A stretch of DNA of 64,000 bases from Paenisporosarcina quisquiliarum (GTDB lineage: Bacteria > Bacillota > Bacilli > Bacillales_A > Planococcaceae), in the NCBI RefSeq assembly GCF_027563315.1, contig NZ_JAMKBJ010000004.1, positions 62,001 through 126,000 on the forward strand, in the 5' to 3' direction. The position numbers and the translations under genes were made by a program. Numbering within the stretch: the first letter of the stretch is position 1; every line of letters starts with the position of its first letter. Below the pieces are notes generated by a model, which was given only the letters and a program-made list of their open reading frames with translations, searched no databases and had not been told where the DNA came from. Positions 50,861 through 60,068 of this stretch are shown in pieces.

Positions 50861-52396
50861 TTACAATTGTCGGAAGCCACCTGTATTTGCTTTCACTGTT
50901 ACTTCTGCAAATTTCTTTACGTCCGACTCTTTCGTCAGAAGCGTACCGAGCCATCCACCAATAAATCCAAGTGGTACTGATACAAGTGCTGGATTGGTCA
51001 GTGGGAAAATCGGATTTCCTGTAATGATGGCTGCACCTTCAACCGGATTCATCACACTTGGACTGATTGAAACAAGTACTAAAGCAGAAATCAAACCCGT
51101 CGCCATTGCAGAAATAGCACCGGCAGTATTGAATTTTTTCCAGAAAATCGTATAGACGATTACCGGTAAATTGGCACTGGCAGCAATACAGAATGCGAGT
51201 GATACAAGGAACGCCACATTCAAACTTTGAGCGAATAATGCCAAAATAATGGAAAATACAGCTACACCAACGGAAGCATATCGCGCTGCCAACATCTGCT
51301 CTCTGTCTGTCACGTTCCCTTTTTTAATAATTTGCCCATAAATGTCATGGGCAAATGCCGAGGCACCTGATAATACTAGTCCCGCAACTACTGCCAAAAT
51401 GGTGGCGAAAGCAACCGCTGATACAAAGGACATTAGAAAATCTCCGCCTAATACCTGTGCTAAAAGAGGTGCCGCCATATTGCCGGCTGCATTGGTTGAG
51501 ACGATTAAATCTTGTCCTACGAAAGCAGCTGCACCAAATCCTAAGAAGATCGTCATGACATAGAAGATTCCGACAATCCAAGTCGCCCACATAACTGAAC
51601 TGCGAGCTGTTTTAGCATCACGGACTGTAAAGAACCTCATCAGGATATGTGGCAAACCCGCTGTTCCAAGAACGAGTGCAATCATTAAGGAAATCGTATC
51701 CAAAGGCATTTTGTACTTAACGCCTGGATTCAAGTAATCTGCACCATGAGGAGTTGCCGTTTTCATAGATGTAAACATTTCAAAAATATTGAAGTTGAAT
51801 TCCTTCAATACAAGGAACGAAATGATGATTGTACCAGCCATAAGCAGGACTGCTTTAATAATCTGTACCCAACTTGTCGCTGTCATACCTCCAAATAATA
51901 CGTAAACCGTCATCATAATTCCTACAAGTAATACGGCAATCCAATATGGAATATCAAAAAGCAATTGAATAAGCGCTCCCGCCCCCACCAACTGGGCAAT
52001 CATATAGAAAATGACGATTGTAATGGAACTGATTGCAGCCCCAGCACGCACCTTTTTTGCATTGAATCTTGAATTGATCATATCAGCAAGCGTATACTTT
52101 CCAAGATTACGCAAAGGTTCTGCAACGATAAAAAGAACGACTAAATAAGCAACCAAGTAACCGATAGAGAAAAGGAATCCATCAAAACCATATAACGCAA
52201 TTGCCCCTGCGATTCCTAAAAAGGATGCCGCGGATAAATAATCTCCTGCAATTGCAAGTCCGTTCTGCCAACCGGTTAGTCCTCCACCAGCTGTATAGAA
52301 TTCACTGGCCGTATTCGTTTTCTTGGCAGCAAAGTATGTAACGACAAGCGTCAAACCTACAATAATTAAAAATAAGATAACTACGATTGGATTCAT
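50861..52396 (-). CDS. Sodium:solute symporter, cation/acetate (ActP-like)
   Basis: 511 residues, about 13 membrane helices, SSS family. Motifs: TAGGGLTGWQNGLAIAGDYLSAASFLGI, LVAYLVVLFIVAEPLRNLGKYTLADM and LPHILMRFFTVRDAKTARSSVMW, as in acetate/monocarboxylate carriers (ActP, MctC, YwcA). It starts within the DUF485 stop codon (ATGA, four-base overlap), the standard pairing in Bacillus. Substrate acetate or a related short acid by family. Confidence 0.92.
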   Translation of the reverse strand: MNPIVVILFLIIVGLTLVVTYFAAKKTNTASEFYTAGGGLTGWQNGLAIAGDYLSAASFLGIAGAIALYGFDGFLFSIGYLVAYLVVLFIVAEPLRNLGKYTLADMINSRFNAKKVRAGAAISSITIVIFYMIAQLVGAGALIQLLFDIPYWIAVLLVGIMMTVYVLFGGMTATSWVQIIKAVLLMAGTIIISFLVLKEFNFNIFEMFTSMKTATPHGADYLNPGVKYKMPLDTISLMIALVLGTAGLPHILMRFFTVRDAKTARSSVMWATWIVGIFYVMTIFLGFGAAAFVGQDLIVSTNAAGNMAAPLLAQVLGGDFLMSFVSAVAFATILAVVAGLVLSGASAFAHDIYGQIIKKGNVTDREQMLAARYASVGVAVFSIILALFAQSLNVAFLVSLAFCIAASANLPVIVYTIFWKKFNTAGAISAMATGLISALVLVSISPSVMNPVEGAAIITGNPIFPLTNPALVSVPLGFIGGWLGTLLTKESDVKKFAEVTVKANTGGFRQL

Positions 52397-52752
52397 TGGT
52401 TATCCTCCTCCTCGTAATTAAATTCTTTAAGTGTCTCATGAGCCATACGATCAAATTCAGCTGATTTTTTCATGTAAATGGTTACAAGAGTCCATGTCAT
52501 GATGAATAGTCCAAGGGCATATACCCAACTCCAGGAGATATCACCGATAAATGATGCATTCAAAACATTTGTATACGAAATAATAATAGGAAATAAAATA
52601 TAAAGACCTAAAAATAACAGAGTACTAGGAATTAAAAATGCTTTTTTCTTTTTTAATAGATTGCGGAAACCGGGAGACTCTTCAATTTTTTCAAAATCGG
52701 GTAATGCTTTGCGCTCAATTTTCTTCGAATTTCGCTTTGTTGCTACTACCAT
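52393..52752 (-). CDS. DUF485 membrane protein, symporter partner
   Basis: 119 residues with two membrane helices (about 45-67 and 80-100) and charged ends; matches the DUF485 proteins encoded just before acetate-type symporters. Probably aids assembly or activity of that carrier. A GTG at 52761 belongs to the GGGGTG site; the ATG at 52752 is preferred. Confidence 0.9.
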   Translation of the reverse strand: MVVATKRNSKKIERKALPDFEKIEESPGFRNLLKKKKAFLIPSTLLFLGLYILFPIIISYTNVLNASFIGDISWSWVYALGLFIMTWTLVTIYMKKSAEFDRMAHETLKEFNYEEEDNQ

Positions 52753-52798
52753 TAGAAACACCCCTTTGCTTTATTTAAATTTTCTGAATACAAATAAA

Positions 52799-52827
52799 AT
52801 TAAAACAATGTTAGAATAAAATGTCAA
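52799..52827 (-). promoter_or_regulatory. Promoter of the DUF485-symporter operon
   Basis: On the minus strand TTGACA (52822-52827) and TTTAAT (52799-52804) are 17 bases apart, about 50 bases before the DUF485 start. Confidence 0.55.
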
Positions 52828-52863
52828 TCTATTTACTTCTATTCTCGAAGAATCATAGAAAAC

Positions 52864-52893
52864 GAAAAAAACACATGCTTCGTTAGCATGTGT
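52864..52893 (-). terminator. Terminator hairpin left of repeat copy 2
   Basis: ACACATGCT and AGCATGTGT form a 9-bp stem around TCGTT; six or seven U follow on the minus strand. The same stem with another loop (CTATC) recurs at 53270-53290 next to the stop of the VOC gene, where no T-run follows. Confidence 0.75.
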
Positions 52894-53269
52894 CAGACTA
52901 GGACAAAAGAATATTGATTAATATAAAAGTATAAAAATTCGTGTTCTTACTTATTGCACCCATTCACAAAAAAGGTGGTCGGCTATTTCTTTCGCTTTCC
53001 GCGGACGAAACGCTAGCCTCCTCAGCTTTGCTGTCTATGACAGCAAATCCTGCGGGGTCTAGCTTGTTCCGTTTTTCCGCAGGAGTCTTCAGAAACAGCC
53101 GACCACTTTCCTCCTTAAATAATTTTAAGAGAAACATATACAGAAGCGCGTTCTGTTGATTGGAATGGAGGCGACGGCGTCCACCGCAATGGATATCAAC
53201 ATTTTCTTGTATTGGTACTTTTACAATAGTATGCAGTTATATTCAATCATTATATTATTTACAATCTGC
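52894..53269. repeat. Structured intergenic element, copy 2
   Basis: About 376 bases between two hairpins with the same stem. From about 52954 on it aligns with copy 1 at 18988-19335. The core folds as in copy 1: GTGGTCGGCTATTTCT with 53090-53105, GCTAG (53012-53016) with CTAGC (53059-53063), TTTGCTGTC (53027-53035) with GACAGCAAA (53039-53047). The left end begins CAGACTAGGACAAAAG; the right end, read inward, begins CAGATTG. No gene is seen in it. Confidence 0.85.
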
Positions 53270-53302
53270 CACATGCTCTATCAGCATGTGTTTCGAAGTT
53301 TT

Positions 53303-53980
53303 TCAATTGATTTCAACGTGTGATAGACGTTCCTTGTCTTGAGTGGTTTTCAGGAAAACCAACTCGGTGTTGGGTAAAATGATGGTATTCTCTACTCGGT
53401 CTGTGGAAAAAAGACTTGCCCACATTTTGCTATGATGTTCGGGATTTTCCACAGCAAATTCACAACGTGTGATTTGAAGTTGCTCATTGTACTCTTTCAG
53501 AGTTCCGTCTGCCCTTAAACTGTTCATTCGATCCTCAAATGGTTCATCCCATTCAATGAAGAATGGCAATGGCAATTTGTCGGAAACTTCCTGGTCGATG
53601 AAAAGCATTTTCCATTTTCGGATAAATCCTGTTGATGTCTCACGTTCCGCATTCAATACTCCAGAGGTGGTCCATCCTTCTTCTTCCTTCAACCTATTAT
53701 TCAACCCCACAATATCTGCCGTGCGAAAACAAATAGTTCCCCATCCTTCGCCATTCTCTAAATCATGCAACAAAAGATTCGTTAGTGGATGATTCGCCTG
53801 TTTGGCAATGTCCATATGTTCCACTGATAGATATTCGACATAACTATTTTTCGTATAGGTTAACGCATTTACCGTTCCCCAATTTTTGTGCCGCCCACCG
53901 ATTGAAGTACCTTCGCTTTTTCGAACATGCTCTTCCGGGGTTTGCTTACTGAAATATACAACATGATCCAGCTCAATCAT
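53303..53980 (-). CDS. Glyoxalase-like (VOC, Glyoxalase_3 type) protein
   Basis: 225 residues. Starts with the VOC strand MIELDHVVYFSK and GRHKNWGTVNALTYTKNSYVEYLSVE, typical of the larger Glyoxalase_3 group; two fold halves are joined by a linker containing IEWDEPFEDR. Activity unknown. The ATG at 53980 is eight bases after AGGAG. It is the last gene after ATPase, permease and TetR genes on the same strand, 34 bases after the TetR stop. Confidence 0.85.
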   Translation of the reverse strand: MIELDHVVYFSKQTPEEHVRKSEGTSIGGRHKNWGTVNALTYTKNSYVEYLSVEHMDIAKQANHPLTNLLLHDLENGEGWGTICFRTADIVGLNNRLKEEEGWTTSGVLNAERETSTGFIRKWKMLFIDQEVSDKLPLPFFIEWDEPFEDRMNSLRADGTLKEYNEQLQITRCEFAVENPEHHSKMWASLFSTDRVENTIILPNTELVFLKTTQDKERLSHVEIN

Positions 53981-54014
53981 TTTCACCACTCCTGTTCTCT
54001 TCCACATGTCAAAG

Positions 54015-54647
54015 CTAATCTAATGCACGCGTACATACTCCATACTTCAATATGTCGATTATTGCATCCATCTCCGAGAGAATTTTGTCGGTTTCATCCA
54101 CTAGATTTTCGAACTTCCCTGTATATTCATTTATTATCCGCTGGGAGAATCCTTCAAAAACTGTGCGGATTAACCGTTTTGCCTGATTCAGTTCAACGTC
54201 ATCACGTAAAGACTTTGGGGTTAAGAGTTGATAAATATAGTCGTCATTTAAAGCGATCATTGGTTTCGACTTTTCCATAAATAGTTGTTCTAATTCTTTC
54301 ATGATTTCTTTAGGTGGCGTTATAAAAGCTTGCATTAACAATTGATTTTCCAACGGGCATGATACTGCCACGTTTAATTTCATCTTTACAAAGTACTTCA
54401 ATTGTTCAAAGAAATCTTCAGAATCTTGAGGATGCCATTCCTTCTCAAACGCATTCATCAAAACATCGATGGAATCATTGATAATGGTCAAATACAAATT
54501 TTTCTTGGATTGAAAATGGTGAAAAATAAGTGCTTTCGAAACGTCAGCTGTTTCTGCAATTAAATTCGCGGATGTCTGGTGATAACCAAGTGTAGCAAAT
54601 AGCTCTTTAGCAACTTGGAATATCCGTTCATTTTTTTCTATATCCAT
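54015..54647 (-). CDS. TetR-family transcriptional regulator
   Basis: 210 residues. N-terminal helix-turn-helix (FQVAKELFATLGYHQTSANLIAETADVSKALIFHHFQSKKNLY) and a helical ligand domain. Its start overlaps the permease stop by one base (TAATG), so it is part of the ABC operon. A TGACC-N4-GGTCA palindrome before the first gene is a likely binding site, implying autoregulation. The inducer, probably an exported compound, is unknown. Confidence 0.9.
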   Translation of the reverse strand: MDIEKNERIFQVAKELFATLGYHQTSANLIAETADVSKALIFHHFQSKKNLYLTIINDSIDVLMNAFEKEWHPQDSEDFFEQLKYFVKMKLNVAVSCPLENQLLMQAFITPPKEIMKELEQLFMEKSKPMIALNDDYIYQLLTPKSLRDDVELNQAKRLIRTVFEGFSQRIINEYTGKFENLVDETDKILSEMDAIIDILKYGVCTRALD

Positions 54648-55444
54648 TAAATAACCAAGTCCTTTTTCATATACTTCATAATAGCTGCCGTTACAGATAT
54701 AACCATAATCATAATCATGATAATTAAATACACGGGCTTAATTGATGCCTGCTCTATTATATAAGCCGAATTTACATATTCAAACGGGGTAATCCATTTC
54801 AGCTTGGATAGTTTATCGGAAATACTCGCGACAATACTAACAAAATAGCTGAATAACACAATGGCTAGCGAAATTGATGTTACAAGACGTTGCTTACGGA
54901 AAAATGCAGATAGTCCAAAAGCTAAGGCTGCAAAAGTTAAATGCAATAATAAGGGAGCCAAGGAAATCAGTGTGAATGTCACCATATCGATATGGTCGTC
55001 ACCGGCAACCTGGAATCCCAAATAGTTAATCACAGAAAGTACGGTATTAAAGACCACTAGAACCAACGCAACGGCCGCAGCTTTCTGAACAACCACTTGA
55101 ACTCTTGAAATCGGCTTTGATAATAAAAATTCAATGGTACGATCACTTTCTTCTTTCACCAACATGCCTCCAGCTAACATTGCAGCATAAATACTGCCAA
55201 ACAGTGTAACGAATAAATATCCTTCAATAGCATAAAAACCGAGTGCACTATCGAAGCCTAGTTGATCAATATTAAACGCTTTAAGCATGGCTTCGGGATA
55301 CAATTTCATCAACTCCTGAAGTTGCTCTTTATTTTCTGCAAATTGCGGATAGACGCTCATGATTAAAAAAGTCATGCCTCCAAGCGCCAATGTCCAAATC
55401 CATAACGCTTTTTGTGCTCGCTTCCATTCTCTCTTAAAGACCAT
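54647..55444 (-). CDS. ABC-2-type permease
   Basis: 265 residues, six membrane helices, with the ABC-2 pattern GSIYAAMLAGGMLVKEESDRTIEFLLSKPISRVQVVVQK between helices 2 and 3. It should form the channel for the ATPase encoded just upstream, with an 11-base overlap. The ATG at 55444 gives MVFKREWKRAQKALW; longer starts to 55492 lie inside the ATPase gene. Exports an unknown drug, peptide or lipid. Confidence 0.88.
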   Translation of the reverse strand: MVFKREWKRAQKALWIWTLALGGMTFLIMSVYPQFAENKEQLQELMKLYPEAMLKAFNIDQLGFDSALGFYAIEGYLFVTLFGSIYAAMLAGGMLVKEESDRTIEFLLSKPISRVQVVVQKAAAVALVLVVFNTVLSVINYLGFQVAGDDHIDMVTFTLISLAPLLLHLTFAALAFGLSAFFRKQRLVTSISLAIVLFSYFVSIVASISDKLSKLKWITPFEYVNSAYIIEQASIKPVYLIIMIMIMVISVTAAIMKYMKKDLVI

Positions 55445-56333
55445 CATTCTCACCCGCTTCTTTTTCGTAATAATGCATGAAAATCTCTTCAAGCGACGGT
55501 TCTTCGATGGTTACATCATCAAATTGAATGTTAACCAGCTGTTCCAACAAATTCCGAGTGTGGCCATTATAAATAAATTCGTAGCTATTATCCGTTACGT
55601 TTTCTTGCAGAACTCCTTCTAAGCGTATCTTTTGATCCCATTTGTTTTGAAAATGAAGATGGACTTTTTTAAATTTCTTCGCATGCAAGTCTTCCATATT
55701 TTCAATTTTAATCATTCGGCCGTCTTTAATGATGGCCACACGGTTGCATAATTTCTGTACTTCACTTAGATAATGGGATGAAAAGAATATCGTCGTTCCT
55801 TTTTGTTGTAGCTCTCTTAGCAGTTCAAAAAATATCGATTGCATAAGTGGGTCTAAGCCTGCAGTCGGTTCATCTAATATCAAAATCTGTGGTTCATGCA
55901 TGAGCGCCTGAATGATACCAACTTTTTTCTTGTTTCCAAAAGACAAATCCTCAATTTTTCTGCTCGTGTCGAGTTGAAGACGTTCAGCTAACTCCAGTGC
56001 ATGTTTTGATGAATCTCCTGGGTAGAAGCCTGCAGAAAAACGGAACAATTCACTCACTTTCATATCGTCATAATAATGAACTTCAGAAGGTAAATATCCA
56101 ATGTGTTGACGGAGATTTTTCGCTTCTGTCACCACATCTTTTCCCAAGATTTTTGCAGTACCACTTGTTGGATATAAAAAGTTAAGTAATGTACGGATTG
56201 TGGTACTCTTACCTGCTCCATTAGGTCCAATGAATCCAAAAATCTCCCCTTGTGCGACTTGGAACGTGACGTCTTCTATACCGCGTGCTTTTCCGTAACG
56301 TTTGGTTAAGTGATTCAATTCAATTGCATTCAT
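55434..56333 (-). CDS. ABC transporter ATPase of ABC-2 export system
   Basis: 299 residues. Walker A GPNGAGKST, signature LSFGNKKKVGIIQAL, Walker B ILILDEPTAGLD, H-loop SSHYLSEVQKL. The C-terminal 80 residues form the extra domain of drug or bacteriocin-type ATPases. First gene of the ATPase-permease-TetR-VOC unit. Confidence 0.92.
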   Translation of the reverse strand: MNAIELNHLTKRYGKARGIEDVTFQVAQGEIFGFIGPNGAGKSTTIRTLLNFLYPTSGTAKILGKDVVTEAKNLRQHIGYLPSEVHYYDDMKVSELFRFSAGFYPGDSSKHALELAERLQLDTSRKIEDLSFGNKKKVGIIQALMHEPQILILDEPTAGLDPLMQSIFFELLRELQQKGTTIFFSSHYLSEVQKLCNRVAIIKDGRMIKIENMEDLHAKKFKKVHLHFQNKWDQKIRLEGVLQENVTDNSYEFIYNGHTRNLLEQLVNIQFDDVTIEEPSLEEIFMHYYEKEAGENDGL

Positions 56334-56383
56334 ACATGAAACCTCCCTTGTATTCCAATTATTACTTTAACTATATGCTTCAC

Positions 56384-56397
56384 TGACCAATCGGTCA
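56384..56397. promoter_or_regulatory. TetR-type operator palindrome
   Basis: TGACCAATCGGTCA, a perfect TGACC-N4-GGTCA dyad, lies about 50 bases before the ATPase start. Such 14-16-base dyads with GACC/GGTC arms are common TetR operators; the TetR encoded in the operon is the candidate. Confidence 0.6.
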
Positions 56398-56406
56398 ATG
56401 GGGGAT

Positions 56407-56440
56407 AAAAAAATCCCACAACTATAATATGTTGTGGGAT
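56407..56440. terminator. Terminator after putP
   Basis: Stem ATCCCACAAC with GTTGTGGGAT, loop of 8 bases, preceded by seven A (U-run on the minus-strand transcript). Confidence 0.85.
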
Positions 56441-56446
56441 GACAAT

Positions 56447-57931
56447 TTATCTTTCTTGCTTCAATAATGTAATTGCTTCATCGAATTCACGATCAATTTC
56501 AGCATTTTTTCGGTACGTAACAAGACTTACAATAACCGCTACAATCAAGCATAGGATAAATCCTGGAACGATTTCATAAATCAAGCCTTTAAGGGTTTCA
56601 TTGTTCCCCCATATAACTACTGTAGTTGCTCCAACGACCATACCTGCTAAAGCACCCCAAGTAGTTAACTTTCTCCAGAATAGAGAAAGAAGAATAACAG
56701 GACCAAATGCAGCTCCAAATCCAGCCCAAGCATATGCGACTAAATCAAGGATGGTTGTGTTTTTCTCCCATGCAATGAACATTGCAACTACTGCAACAAA
56801 CAGTACTGCAATACGTCCAAGTAACACAAAATGCTTATCTGAAGCATCTTTGTTAATGACAGCTTTGTACAAATCTTCAATCAATGCTGAAGACGTAACA
56901 ATCAGTTGAGAAGAAATCGTACTCATAACTGCAGCAAGTACTGCTGCCAACATGATACCAGCGATAAATGGATGGAAAATAACTTGTCCTAAAGAGATAA
57001 AGATTGCTTCTGGATCACTTAAAGTTTCACCAGCATTTTGCTGATAGTAAGCGATTCCAATCAAACCTGTTGCGATTGCACCAAGGAGACTTAACGCCAT
57101 CCAACCGATACCGATACGGCGAGCTTGCTTTGTTTCTTTTACTGAACTAATTGCCATAAAGCGCACAATGATATGAGGCTGACCAAAATAACCAAGACCC
57201 CAAGCGATGGAAGATAGAACACCTAATGCAGTTGCTCCTTCAATTAAACTTAATCGAGCAGGATCAACAGAACGAATGCTTTCTGCTGCACCATCGGATC
57301 CACCTACCAAGAATAAACCGATGACTGGCACTAATATCAATGCCAAGAACATAACAAGTCCTTGAACAACGTCTGTATAACTTACTGCAAGGAATCCTCC
57401 AAACAGTGTATAAGCAATAACAACTGCCGACACAATTAATAAACCTGTATGATAGTCCAAACCGAATGACTCGTCAAAGAACACTCCTCCGGCTACCATT
57501 CCTGATGATACATAGAACGTAAAGAATACCAGGATGATAATACCTGAAACAACACGTAATAATCGTGAAGTATCTTTCAAGCGGTTTTCCAAGAAACTTG
57601 GAATTGTAATGGAATCATTCGAAACTTGTGAATACACACGTAAACGTGGTGCAACTAGCAACCAGTTTAAGTAAGCTCCAACAGTTAATCCGATAGCTAT
57701 CCATGCTTCTACCAAACCAGTTGCATAGATTGCTCCAGGTAGCCCCATCAATAACCAACCTGACATATCGGCTGCTCCAGCACTCAGCGCTGTTACTCCA
57801 GGCCCTAATGAACGCCCTCCCAACATGAAATCCGTTAAGTTGGCTGTTTTTTTGTAAGAATAATAACCTATATACAGCATCGCAGCCATATAAATGATGA
57901 TTGCAATTAATTGATATACATAATCAGTCAT
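56447..57931 (-). CDS. putP: Sodium/proline symporter PutP
   Basis: 494 residues, 12-13 membrane helices, SSS family. Proline-carrier features: GGRSLGPGVTALSAGAADMSGWLLMGLPG, YFGQPHIIVRFMAI and AVMSTISSQLIVTSSALIEDLYK. Takes up proline with sodium for nutrition or osmotic balance. AAAGGAGG precedes the ATG. No proline catabolic genes are near. Confidence 0.94.
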   Translation of the reverse strand: MTDYVYQLIAIIIYMAAMLYIGYYSYKKTANLTDFMLGGRSLGPGVTALSAGAADMSGWLLMGLPGAIYATGLVEAWIAIGLTVGAYLNWLLVAPRLRVYSQVSNDSITIPSFLENRLKDTSRLLRVVSGIIILVFFTFYVSSGMVAGGVFFDESFGLDYHTGLLIVSAVVIAYTLFGGFLAVSYTDVVQGLVMFLALILVPVIGLFLVGGSDGAAESIRSVDPARLSLIEGATALGVLSSIAWGLGYFGQPHIIVRFMAISSVKETKQARRIGIGWMALSLLGAIATGLIGIAYYQQNAGETLSDPEAIFISLGQVIFHPFIAGIMLAAVLAAVMSTISSQLIVTSSALIEDLYKAVINKDASDKHFVLLGRIAVLFVAVVAMFIAWEKNTTILDLVAYAWAGFGAAFGPVILLSLFWRKLTTWGALAGMVVGATTVVIWGNNETLKGLIYEIVPGFILCLIVAVIVSLVTYRKNAEIDREFDEAITLLKQER

Positions 57932-58087
57932 GTTTGTTCCTCCTTTGAGAATGTTGTGAGTATTTCAAACTCATCATAACATGCTCATTGCAGAAGAACG
58001 AGAATATTTTTTTAGTAAGAATTGTCACAAAACATAGAATTACCAACGTTTTACAGGGTTTTTGTATTTCCCAGGAAATATGTCATA

Positions 58088-59722
58088 TTAAACGCTTACA
58101 CTCTTCTCTTTCGACATTTCTCGCAAAAGATACTTTTGAATCTTTCCAGATGCGGTCATTGGATAGGATTCTGTAAACTCAATATAACGTGGGATTTTAT
58201 GATGTGATATCTTTCCTTTACAATATGAGCGGATTTCTTCAGCATCAACTGATTCTCCCTCTTTTACAATAATCCACGCCATTAGCTCTTCACCATATTT
58301 CGGATCTGGTACGCCCACTACTTGGACGTCCTGTACACTCGGGTGTTGATATAGAAACTCTTCAATTTCGCGTGGATAGATGTTTTCTCCTCCACGAATC
58401 ACCATATCTTTGATTCGACCTGTAATTTCGAGATAACCTTCATCATCCAAAAGTGCTATATCTCCTGTGTGTAGCCAACCATCTTCATCGATTGCCTCGC
58501 GTGTTGCTTCTTCATTTTTGTAATAACCTTTCATCACAAGATATCCCCGTGCACATAACTCACCTGGCATTCCTGCAGGCAATTCTTCTTTAGTTGCGGG
58601 GTCAATAATTTTCACTTCTACATGAGGATGTGGTTTCCCTACAGTTTTCACGCGTTTTTCAATCGCATCATCAGATTTAGTTTGGGATATAACAGGTGAA
58701 CATTCAGTAAGTCCATAACAAATTGTTATTTCGCTAGCCCCCATATCATCGATGACTTTTTTCATTACCTCAATCGGGCAAGGTGAACCCGCCATAATGC
58801 CTGTTCTTAGGGATGAAGTATCAAATTGTTCATATTCAGGATGATTCAGCTCGGCAATAAACATAGTTGGTACCCCGTGAAGAGCTGTACATTTTTCGTC
58901 CTGTACAATCTGGAGCACTCGCTTAGGATCAAATTGCTCCACTAATACCATCGTTGTTCCATGCGTGACGGCCGCAAGCGTACCCAACACACAGCCAAAA
59001 CAATGGAAAAATGGAACTGGAATACATAAGCGGTCTTCCGGTGTTAACTTCATATGGTCTCCGATAATTTGACCGTTATTGACAATGTTCATATGTGTCA
59101 GCATGACGCCTTTTGGAAACCCTGTAGTTCCGGATGTATATTGAATATTTATTACATCATCTACTTCTAAAGAGCCCAGTCTTTCGTCAAGTTGCTTGTC
59201 CGTTACGTTTAATGCATGCGCCTCAAACTCACTCCAGGAATAAATACCAGGATAGTCATTTTCACTCATGACAATCACGCGTTTGAAATTAGGGAGCTTC
59301 GCGCATTGAATATCCCCTTTAACCGATGATTTCAATTCAGGACATACGGAATTAATAATCTCTATGTAAGACGTTCCTTTAAATTCTTCGCCTAAAATAA
59401 GGGTGGTTGAATCAGATTGATTCAATAAATATTCCAATTCTTTTTCTTGATAGTTTGTATTAACCGTCACGAGAACTGCACCCATCTTGCCTGTGGCATA
59501 TTGACTTAATAACCACTCTCTTTTGTTGTCTGACCAAATGGCAACATGTTCACCTTTGGCTATGCCCATCCCCATGAACGCTTTAGCCAATCGATCCGTC
59601 TCTTCATCAAATTCTTTATATGTTTTGCGTACTTGCTTCTCTGGATAAACATAAGCTTCTGTAGTAGGATACCGTTTCGCCATTTCCCGAACTACTTCCC
59701 CAACGGTTTGATGTTTTAACAT
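58088..59722 (-). CDS. Acyl-CoA synthetase, AMP-forming
   Basis: 544 residues, complete ANL-superfamily ligase. A3 motif YTSGTTGFPKGV, A5 YGLTECSP, A7 GWLHTGD, A8 GRIKDMVIRGGENIYPREIE and the catalytic lysine in MTASGKIQK. It activates a fatty acid, probably medium or short chain, as acyl-adenylate and then acyl-CoA. AAAGGGGG precedes the ATG. Single gene; the true chain length is not readable. Confidence 0.92.
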   Translation of the reverse strand: MLKHQTVGEVVREMAKRYPTTEAYVYPEKQVRKTYKEFDEETDRLAKAFMGMGIAKGEHVAIWSDNKREWLLSQYATGKMGAVLVTVNTNYQEKELEYLLNQSDSTTLILGEEFKGTSYIEIINSVCPELKSSVKGDIQCAKLPNFKRVIVMSENDYPGIYSWSEFEAHALNVTDKQLDERLGSLEVDDVINIQYTSGTTGFPKGVMLTHMNIVNNGQIIGDHMKLTPEDRLCIPVPFFHCFGCVLGTLAAVTHGTTMVLVEQFDPKRVLQIVQDEKCTALHGVPTMFIAELNHPEYEQFDTSSLRTGIMAGSPCPIEVMKKVIDDMGASEITICYGLTECSPVISQTKSDDAIEKRVKTVGKPHPHVEVKIIDPATKEELPAGMPGELCARGYLVMKGYYKNEEATREAIDEDGWLHTGDIALLDDEGYLEITGRIKDMVIRGGENIYPREIEEFLYQHPSVQDVQVVGVPDPKYGEELMAWIIVKEGESVDAEEIRSYCKGKISHHKIPRYIEFTESYPMTASGKIQKYLLREMSKEKSVSV

Positions 59723-59907
59723 GTTGCTTCCCCCTTTGTGAATGTCTACAACACTATTATGTTATCACAAAATTCAGACGAATTGTAATAGAGAATCCAT
59801 CTTTACCCATTTTTACGGTTGGAGAAAATCGTTTATTGAATCGTGGTGGTGATGATTTTATCAAACCCTGCTAATTGTGCTACTATAAAAACGATAACTA
59901 GTCGCTT

Positions 59908-60052
59908 TATATTCTTCGGGGCAAGGTGAAATTCCTTACCGGCGGTGAGCAAATGTAGATTTGTAAGTCCGTGACCCGGTGCTTGAAAAAGTAGCGGTGG
60001 AGTTGGTGCGAATCCAACACCGACAGTATAGTCTGGATGGGAGAAGAGTATA
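59908..60052 (+). ncRNA. FMN riboswitch (RFN element)
   Basis: The conserved core is clear: CGGGGCAAGGTGAAATTCC, ACCGGCGGTGAGC, AGTCCGTGACCCGG, a variable hairpin, GGTGGAGTTGGTGCGAATCC, and ACCGACAGTATAGTCTGGAT-GGGAGAAG. The ends TATATTCTTC and GAAGAGTATA close stem P1. It binds FMN and turns the riboflavin genes off. After it, CTTTTCGA and TCGAAAGG can pair over part of an AAAGGAGG site (60106-60112), suggesting control of translation start; no clear terminator is seen. The rest of the 346-base gap back to 59722 holds only the divergent promoter region. Confidence 0.95.
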
Positions 60053-60068
60053 GAGAGGTTTATTTGTC

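Noticed and set aside
56334-60000. Catabolite (cre) sites before putP and the acyl-CoA ligase
   Set aside because: No sequence close to the cre consensus was found upstream of either gene.
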